A stretch of 64,000 nucleotides of DNA, from positions 66,514,707 through 66,578,706 of the forward strand of contig CM064420.1 in NCBI GenBank assembly GCA_032690845.1, read 5' to 3'. The notes under the pieces are model-generated. The model did not search any database, had not been told where the DNA came from, and worked only from the letters and a program-made list of their open reading frames with translations. Position 1 is the stretch's first letter, and the number at the start of each line of letters is the position of its first letter. This document shows, piece after piece, positions 56,547 through 64,000 of this stretch. Position numbers and translations under genes: made by a program. This DNA is from Eleusine coracana subsp. coracana. Its lineage: Eukaryota; Streptophyta; Magnoliopsida; Poales; Poaceae.

Positions 56547-58058
56547 ATGATGGACACCAGAGATCCTTCAACACCCACTCCAACACATATCCCAGCTTCT
56601 GTGGCATCTGTAGTTTCATCCGAACAGACAACTTCAGCTTCTATGGAAGATGATCCAGTAATTCTTTATTTTCATATGTTCCCTCTTGAATTATATTTTT
56701 TTTATTAAAGATCATTTTTTTCTAAAAAAAGATATTCTTCTCTCAGTTTGCCAGCTAACTGACCTGCTATAATTTATCAGTTGCACTCATTGCTTTTATT
56801 GATAACTAGCCAGGCCATGCATCCTTAGACAGTTTATAAGGAATAACAAAATATTTATGCCGCAAACCTCTTTGATATTGTATGCAATATCTTAGCAAAC
56901 ATTTATGGTGACTATTAAATATGATTCTGGCCTTGCATATTGTGAGAATTGAAAAAGGTTAATTTAGTTATCTTTCTTTTTAGCAGATTATTATATTTTT
57001 GAGCTGTTTTATTTTAGATATATATTAGCTATCACTTCATTTGGATATGATGCAGTTCTACACTTCTGGCCTTGCATATTAGGCTATTTCATATGACTTT
57101 GGATTTAAATTCTGCAGCAGTTATTACTTCTTAACTGATGGTTCCTGGCTATTCTGTTCTCTCTAATATATTTTTCCTTTTACATTTAGATGAACCATGA
57201 AGATCAACTCTATGAGTTGTATGAGGAAGTGTCACAATCTGTTGTAACAGTTGCATGTGTGTTACCTGAAAGGGAAACAACATATAATACTGGATTTATC
57301 ATTGTATCTGAAGAAGGATATTCTCTAATTTTCACCCTTTACATTGGGACTGCACTAACTGGGGAATATTTTGTAATTTTCAAAGGAGAAGAAGTCAAAG
57401 TTAGAGCTGATGTGCTACAAGAGTTAGAAGAGTATTTAATCTTAATTGTCGAAACTGCTAAGAAACATTCAGCTGTCACTTTCAATGATGAATCTGTGGG
57501 CAATGATCTAGTGTTCACGGTTGGCACGATGTCACAAAGTTGCATGCTATAACACCGGTTATTGATTCATTAATCGGCAAACTTGGTTTTTATGGAGGGC
57601 AAATAACCACCCCTACTTGTGATGCATTTGACTTACGCCGTAAGCCTTTATGTGGAGCTGAACAATATTTTCAAGTTACGGTCTCGTTCCAGGATAAGAT
57701 TATTCTCTTTAGTGAAGTTGACAACAAGACTCATACATCAGATACACTATTGGGAGCTCCAGTGTTTAGTTTGACAACAGGTAAAATGATTGGATTGATC
57801 CATTCTATTGGCACTTGGGGCGATGTGAAAAACGGCCTTCTAAGCAACGGCATAATCAAACGTATTGAAGACATGTGTGCTATCGATTCTCAAGAACAAA
57901 AGAAAAGAAAGAAAAATGTGCGTGGTGTTTATGATTGGAAGGTATATAAAGCTCCATATAAACTTTGTAACTAACTTCTAATGTTCCAAAAATGTATCTA
58001 ATGGCAAACTTTAACTTGTAGGGAAGACTAAAAAATATGGCAGGCGAGCACTTGGGAG
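56547..58058 (+). pseudogene. Trypsin/HtrA-like domain gene with one frameshift
   Basis: Exon 56547-56657 (MMDTRDPSTPTPTHIPASVA..., 37 codons, donor GTAATTC) joins in phase to exon 57190-57941 (acceptor TTTAG), which reads QSVVTVACVLPERETTYNTG, FKGEEVKVRADVLQELEEYL, then after a 1 nt loss near 57527 DVTKLHAITPVID, LLGAPVFSLTTGKMIGLIHS. With one base added the exon is 251 codons, so a single deletion explains the break. A small third exon (58022-58058) is possible. The His, Asp and Ser positions read FTLY, YLILIV and LLGAP, so catalytic residues are missing as in the gene at 6954-11634, although the sequences are only distantly alike. Sequencing error or a true pseudogene: undecided. Confidence 0.65.
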
Positions 58059-58298
58059 GTAGCTCGTAATTTGCAATTATGAAATGCCGTTGTCTTTTGG
58101 GAGGTATGTTGATGGTTTGGTATCTTGTGATCAAGTCTAAATAAGATGGTACAAATTAAAATATTTAATAACAATATAGTGATAGCCCTGCTTGTGTCGG
58201 CAAAACTGTTATATAATCTCTGGACGCAGTTCATCCTGGTTCCTAGTCTATTCTGCAAACTTTGTTGCCTATTGTTGTAGAAAATAGCGGAGCATGAT

Positions 58299-58566
58299 TC
58301 ATAGCGATGGTGGTTGGGACTGCCCAATGGGTTTGGGTTTGGGGTGCGGGAGGGGAGGGTTTTCATCTGTACTACTGATGTTTGTGAATTAGAAATCTGG
58401 ATTTGGATTAAGGTTTAACTGATTAGCGTCCTTACTAATGGAACACTTTATAGCGATTCATAACGATGGTGGTTGGGACTGTCCAATGGGTTTGGGTTTG
58501 GGTGCGGGAGGGGAGGGTTTTGATCCGTACTACTGATGTTTGTGAATTAGAAATCTGGATTTAGAT
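58299..58566 (+). repeat. ~110 bp direct duplication
   Basis: 58299-58406 and 58457-58566 are about 95 percent alike by eye (shared GATGGTGGTTGGGACTG and GGGAGGGGAGGGTTTT). Non-coding, G-rich. Confidence 0.8.
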
Positions 58567-59545
58567 GGAAGTAAGAGCAAATTTTCCCCTTTTCATTCAA
58601 GCGACGCAACAATATTCAGATGGGTTTCCCTTAATTTCCTACAGTAAAGGAGGGCACACCTACCACATAGAGTGCACCTGTGATTATCTTTTTGATTTAG
58701 TAGCACCTTTGACTCTGCGGTGGATGCTTTCAATAGTAAAGCGGTATTGGATATTTAGTTTTGTTGATCCTGTTGATTTTCAATGTTTTACTCCTATCTG
58801 AGACATCCAAGTTGTGCCTTAAAATTGGACCTACAGCAGTTGGAGAGAAAGATATGAGAGTGGCTTGTTGAGTTATTCAAAGATTGGCTGTTTTTGTGTA
58901 ATCTGAAGGACTGATATATTTCTACCGACTGCTAGGTTTATCGAAATGCAAAGATAGAGGGGTTTCTTGAATCATGCTAGAACATGTAGCTCTTTCAGGA
59001 TTTGTCACAGAACCATCAGAGTGAATAAGTAGTAAATCCTTCTGTTCTGGATTTTCATTAGTTGATGAACACCTAGGTATGTGCATTTGATTGACTTGTA
59101 CATGCAGTTCTGTGCAACTTTCAGTGGTGTAGGTGGAACCTTCTCTTTTTTGTTTTGTGTGCAACAGGCATGTTTATGAAATTTGACTTGTCACTCATGC
59201 AAATCTCTGTGATCATGAAGGAATTGTGTTTCCCAACTTATGCACTCTAGATTCTAGAACATTGAGTACTTGCTGCTTTCTGCAATTTTATTACTGTCTG
59301 AAACAACAAAGTGACATTCCTTTTGGGTAGGATATATAATTTAGTTGGCCTTAGATCTATCGATGAGATAACAGTGCTTCTTACTACGTAGTTTGTTCTG
59401 CCAGGAATTTTCACCAAACTAGTGTGTAATTTCGATGAGAAAACTATTGTTTTAACTCATATAACCAGTTAATACGAATGTTGTTTCATTGAACACAATT
59501 GTTTTGAACCTTTTCTAAAATTTCTTCTTAACAACTGACTAGTCA
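58567..59545. other. Unassigned region downstream of protease-like gene
   Basis: Short readings only; nothing recognised. Confidence 0.3.
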
Positions 59546-59559
59546 AATGTGTTGGTTCT

Positions 59560-59774
59560 TGCAGATATTTGGAAGTTGTTGCAGCCTTTCTCATATTAGC
59601 TATGAGCCTATGACAATAAATTCTGTAAATGCCACAACTTTGGGCACTGATATGACTTGCGGCCACATTGATATTGTTTATGCAAGAAATAATGGGAAGA
59701 CAATTTACATCCAGCAGGAAGAACGGGGCTTGTGTGGGTGGCCTGTTCACTATTGTATAAGGATCCAGGGTTGA
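59560..59774 (+). pseudogene. Unrecognised coding-like segment
   Basis: After an acceptor-like TTCTTGCAG the plus strand reads IFGSCCSLSHISYEPMTINS, then TTLGTDMTCGHIDIVYARNN and EERGLCGWPVHYC before a stop. The composition looks protein-coding and it starts at a splice-like site. No family recognised. It may be an exon of the gene upstream or a decayed separate gene. Confidence 0.3.
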
Positions 59775-61556
59775 TTTCAAAACAGATAAGGGACAAATGG
59801 CACTTTGCATGGCTTCAAATGGTCAAATTGCTGAAACGGCTCAAGTTGTTGAAGTCTGGCTAAGACCCTTGGAAAACATGCTTGTAGTACTCATGCAATT
59901 ACTACAAAGAGTGCTACCACCTCTTTTGTGGGCCATAAGTAATGCGTATCACCTACTACATTACCACTACCTCGCAAGGCACTGTGATCCAGCCTTCCAC
60001 GTATGGACCTAAACTTTTCCCTGGATTCCCTGCAAACCCTTGTGCGGAGATACACCAAAGGAACCTGAAATCACTTACCATCATCTGTGTAAACGGCAGT
60101 AGCCCATTCCGGCTATGTCTGATGGGCAGTTTAGGTCAATTATAGATTGGGCTCAGTCATCAGCCTGTGTCCCGCAAAATTTGTCATACGTTGCCACTTC
60201 TTTCCTGTTGAATTAGTCTTTTAGGATGCATCGTTGTGTATTTCTTCTAATGAATTGAGCTTTTCACCTAGTTTTGCTTTAGTTTTTTGGATGGGTGTGT
60301 GAAGACAGTATGTGCTAGGTAGCAAGGAACACTGGAACCATAAGCTGTCCGTTGGCTGTATCTTCCATGGAAAGTTGGTATCAGAATGACCAGTCGGCAA
60401 GAGACAATAATGAGCATTATGTTCGCACTTTGTGTCCGCTCCACTCTTCTTTTCCTCTGTCCTGTGGATTGATCAATGCATAAGTTTTGTTGTTCCTTTA
60501 GTATACAGTTTCCTGCTGGTTGGTTCTACCCCTGTAACTGGTTTTATTGTTACTAAAGCTCTTGTCGATTTCAAAGGTGTTTTACTTTACTTGCACGATA
60601 ACAATAGAAGAATCAACAACCTGTGGTGAGCCTTTTGAGTCTTTGTAAAGAGGATTTGGTAAAATCAATTGAAGCATGTGGCAGAGCTCTTAACCATTAA
60701 TGCAACAAAGAAGATGATTCTTGAGTTCTTGGGAAGGTGAATGGGGTACGTTTCACCAAACGGAAAGGTGAATGGGGTATGTTTCACCAAACTTTGCTGC
60801 TATTGTTGACTGCGCTGTTGCCTTGAACTCTCAAAGCTGATGGGAACTTCTGGTGGTTGTGAAGCACCGGTGAAAATGCTTCTGCATAATGTGCTGCTGC
60901 TTGACGCGAAGTAAAAATCTGACTGCAGGTTTCTCTACTGCAACAACCTAGTTTCGTTTTGGCTATCAAAAGCACACCTCCATCTTTAAGACCTCATGAT
61001 AATAGACTTAAAGCAGCAAATCAACACTAACAGCAAAGATTGATTCCATAAGAGATGATCCAGCTGGAAAAGCATAGCTTGTTGGAGCATATCCAAGAAT
61101 GAGCTTTCAGCTAAACATCCATGTATTTTGCACATGGATTCACTGAAGGGAAGTCATAGTGGACTGAAGGACATCATTCAAAGGTTTGTCTATTCTTAGA
61201 GGAATTATGCACTTACTACTTCTGGGCAATTGAGTCATGTTTGTTATATTTTCATTGAAGAATTGAGTGCAATTTAAACAAAGTGAAAAGGTTACATGTG
61301 CATTTTGGGGAACTATGCCTTGTGATTGATTTGAGTAACATATGTTTAGGAAGAGTTTGGTGAAAAGTGTCAAGTATTAAGAAATGGAGATAGTAGCTGT
61401 TGGCACATATGTTGCCATTACGTGGGTTTTTGTAGAGATTTATTGAGCAGGGAAATGTAACTCAAAATGATGTACCATTGACTCTTTTGCCCATTTTCAT
61501 GTTTGTCTTATCTATCTGCATTCACACTTTTGGTCAATATCTTTGATTCTTCGTGC
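59775..61556. other. Unassigned region
   Basis: No gene recognised. A local 20-25 bp duplication (AAAGGTGAATGGGGTA-GTTTCACCAAAC) is present at 60733-60790. Confidence 0.3.
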
Positions 61557-61560
61557 TGCA

Positions 61561-61713
61561 GTTATTTATGGGAAGAGTGGAAGGAAAGGCATCCTGAAGC
61601 AGCAGCAGACAATTTGAACAAGTTTTTGAACTTAGATTTGTCTCTCTTGAGGTCTGTGCATGATAACTCACAGTATCAACTCTGCATTCCTTTATTGCTG
61701 CGCATTTATACCT
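61561..61713 (+). pseudogene. Unrecognised coding-like segment
   Basis: After TGCTGCAG the plus strand reads YLWEEWKERHPEAAADNLNK, then FLNLDLSLLRSVHDNSQYQL and a stop. Exon-like, no family recognised. Confidence 0.25.
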
Positions 61714-62879
61714 GATACTGCTTTCGAGAACCGTTTCGATTTGGTGGAGTCGTTGCTTCAAGTTGCTTTGTTGTTGTTGTTTTTGCTTCAAGTTGTGGTT
61801 AATTTAAAGGGAAACAATTAGGTGATCCAGTAGTACCAACAGTAGCGCTGTTAGAATTATGTTGTAATCATAGATGATAATCAAGGTTTCAGCAACTACA
61901 TATAATAATCCTCCCTCTAGGCCTCTGTGGTTTAAAATTTGAAGCTTAGCCAGTATTCATGACATTGACCAGATTTTCCATGCATTGATGCACATGATTG
62001 GAGCTAATTTAAATATTTATATTTACTTCCTGATCGTCTTCCCAAACCTCTTGCAGTTTGAACATAGTAGTTGGGTACCAAATTTTGGGCAAAAAGTCGT
62101 TCCAATCTTGCCATAAACAAAACAGCTGCTAAGTACTGTATCCATTTAAGCGAAAATTGCAAGTAGTAGATTGCTTCACTGGTTTCCTGTAATTTCGGGC
62201 ATCATATATTGAGTTATTTTTGCTCATTCTACTCCAGATTATTTAATTTTGGAGTTTGGACTCATTTGGTTGTGGATTTGTGGTTATATCTAAAAAGTGC
62301 TGCGTCTATTTACTATATGCCCACAAACCAATAATATATACTCCTTTTCTTTCATGGAGGAAATTGTGGTCAATGGTTGAACATTCTCTTCTCTCTCTCT
62401 CTCTCTCTTTCTTTTGAGATTACTGCTTTTTTTAATGAATGACTTGCAGATTTTGTTTGGCAGTCTATAAGTGAGCATGGTTTAATTAAACGAAGAAATA
62501 TAAAGCTCACATTAAAGTGATCATGGCATACTTTTAAGAGGAAATATAAGGTGCACATAGTAATAGTATATTGTTGAAAAATACACAAACTCTTGTGCCT
62601 CATGTTGTATCAATACTGAATGGTCCAAATGGGAGGCGGAATTGTCTCATCACTGTTATCCAACTTTCATTTGGGTAAATCCAAAAGTCATATTTAAGGG
62701 AGATGAGGGAACTCCCATCCCCCACTCAGGCTATTCAGAGTCTGGGGTATGTTACTAGTTAATGGCTTCATGCTCCTCAGTGCTTGAATAAATCAATTCT
62801 TGTTTACTTTTAGAGTTTGTTGTACTGATTCTGTGATTTTGTTGTTTTTTAATTGGTTTATTTATGTTAGGCGTGTCTG
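61714..62879. other. Unassigned region with CT microsatellite
   Basis: Contains a (CT)n tract at about 62386-62408. Nothing else identifiable. Confidence 0.35.
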
Positions 62880-63880
62880 CCAGAAACTGGTACTGTTGTT
62901 TGCCAGTCAAACCAGGATGAGAAAAAACAAGACACTTGTTGATATGATATCATGTGGCCCAGAAGATGGCGAAGTGCTGAAGGGGCCAAGTGGTGGGGTA
63001 TTGTATATGGAACATGCAGAATCTGTGTCACACATTGGATGACAACCAAAAATGTTCTAGTCAAGCAGAAGTTAGGGTGCAGGATACTCTGCTTTTGAAT
63101 TGCTGTTCAATCTCATATAATTCTGAGGAGGTAATTACCTATCAAGAATATTCTTTACAAAGAAGCACAGTTGAAGTTGGGCATGAGTGCTACATGCCTT
63201 CACAAGATATGCACTCTCTGTTGATGCTTTACTCCAGCGAAGGTGACATTGGACCAAATCCAGAAAGGATGACTGGTGAAGATAATGACAGTGATCCCTA
63301 TCACATGGCTTCAGCCACACAAGGTGATATCAACAAAGATGTTGCTGAGCTAAAACGTGAAGATAGTCTTGCAGATCATATAACAGCAGATAATGCTACC
63401 AAGGATGGTGTGAAGAAAAGTGACGAATACTGATAATAGCAATCACAGTGATCAGTATGTTTCATCGGAGTTGAGAGCGGGAAATGCTGACAATGTCATG
63501 ACTTGTGATACCTTTTTAATGTGGGAAACACTGAAAAGAAGTGTAGCCAGTGATAAGTGCAATTTCCTCTCTCTTGAATGAGGGAAATACCGACCAAATA
63601 ATGGAAGAGGTTCTTACATATGAAACCAATATAAATGCTTATGGTGTGGACCAACACTTGGCAATGAGTGGGCCTATTCATTGTGAAGATGCAATGGGTG
63701 GGGCAATTCCTTGTGAGGATACAATCTACACTGAGACACAGGATAGGACAGTTCCTCGTGAAGGCAACACAAGATGCACTGATGCTGAGATGCCACTTAT
63801 AGTTTGTAGATAGACCCTTCTCCATAAAGAACAAAACAGTTCCTGAGAACACAATTTCTGATGCTGAACTTGATGGCATC
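62880..63880 (+). pseudogene. Decayed acidic coding region, unrecognised
   Basis: Several plus-strand readings change frame: CLPETGTVVCQSNQDEKKQD, EVGHECYMPSQDMHSLLMLY, GDIGPNPERMTGEDNDSDPY, AELKREDSLADHITADNATK, then after stops NEGNTDQIMEEVLTYETNIN and EDAMGGAIPCEDTIYTETQD. Acidic, Ser/Thr/Asp-rich, with loosely repeated GNA/ADN phrases. It looks like a once-coding large exon with stops. It runs towards the window edge, so more may lie outside. No function can be proposed. Confidence 0.35.
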
Positions 63881-64000
63881 TGTCATCTGTGAAGAAGGAT
63901 ACTATCGCCCGCTCTGATGACAAGTGCACTCAGTAAGATGATAGCCAGGGTACAGTTGCTAAAAAGCCTCTGCTTGATGGCATCTATGTAGAGAAGAATA
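63881..64000 (+). other. Window end
   Basis: Continuation of the decayed region; nothing separate seen. Confidence 0.2.

Overview
The window is nuclear DNA of a grass (Poaceae). Long introns with GT-AG borders, a Micron-like MITE between (TA)n tracts, a CRM-like chromovirus whose pol runs into its LTR, and PIF/Harbinger elements with a separate Myb/SANT-type ORF1 all fit a grass genome. I cannot name the species. No rRNA, tRNA or CRISPR array was seen.

Layout. 1-3974: 3' end of a plus-strand Athila-like Ty3/gypsy element ending in a 1.4 kb LTR. 4240-about 5890: minus-strand gag fragment and LTR of another gypsy-like element. 6954-about 11790: a host gene on the minus strand, 13 coding exons in consistent phase, encoding two tandem HtrA/trypsin-like domains that have lost catalytic residues. 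About 12.3-53.74 kb: a block of nested transposons built on a PIF/Harbinger element. Its ORF1 is split into pieces at 27.2-27.6, 18.62-18.75 and 13.48-14.19 kb. Its transposase occurs twice (29.76-30.9 and 42.5-43.66 kb). Inserted in it are a 4.4 kb TIR element (14193-18617), a CRM-like gypsy element (18748-27208) that itself carries a 699 bp miniature LTR element (21361-22059), a Helitron (27626-29679), a SIRE/Maximus-like copia element without pol (30954-about 42217) that carries a foreign solo LTR (40319-41080), and a rearranged CRM-like gypsy composite (44284-53494). 53744-55353 holds small MITEs. 56547-about 58060 is a second, plus-strand protease-like gene with one frameshift. From there to 64000 there are only unassigned coding-like pieces.

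How it fits together. The two protease-like genes face away from each other, and a scrap of the second gene's 5' leader lies beside the first. They probably formed a head-to-head pair now split by about 42 kb of transposons. Insertion order can be read from exact target-site duplications: GTAGG (miniature element), AAACC (solo LTR), TTTCC (gypsy composite), CCGGT/CCAGT (CRM-like A), and a Helitron A|T site whose empty version survives in the duplicated Harbinger copy.

The most notable items are the LTR element whose whole internal part is 39 bp (primer-binding site plus polypurine tract), with termini matching the CRM-like element it sits in; the copia-like element peppered with paired quasi-palindromes of the form AAACCGGACACTCCGGTTT; and the tandem pseudoprotease gene whose start codon appears to be formed by splicing.
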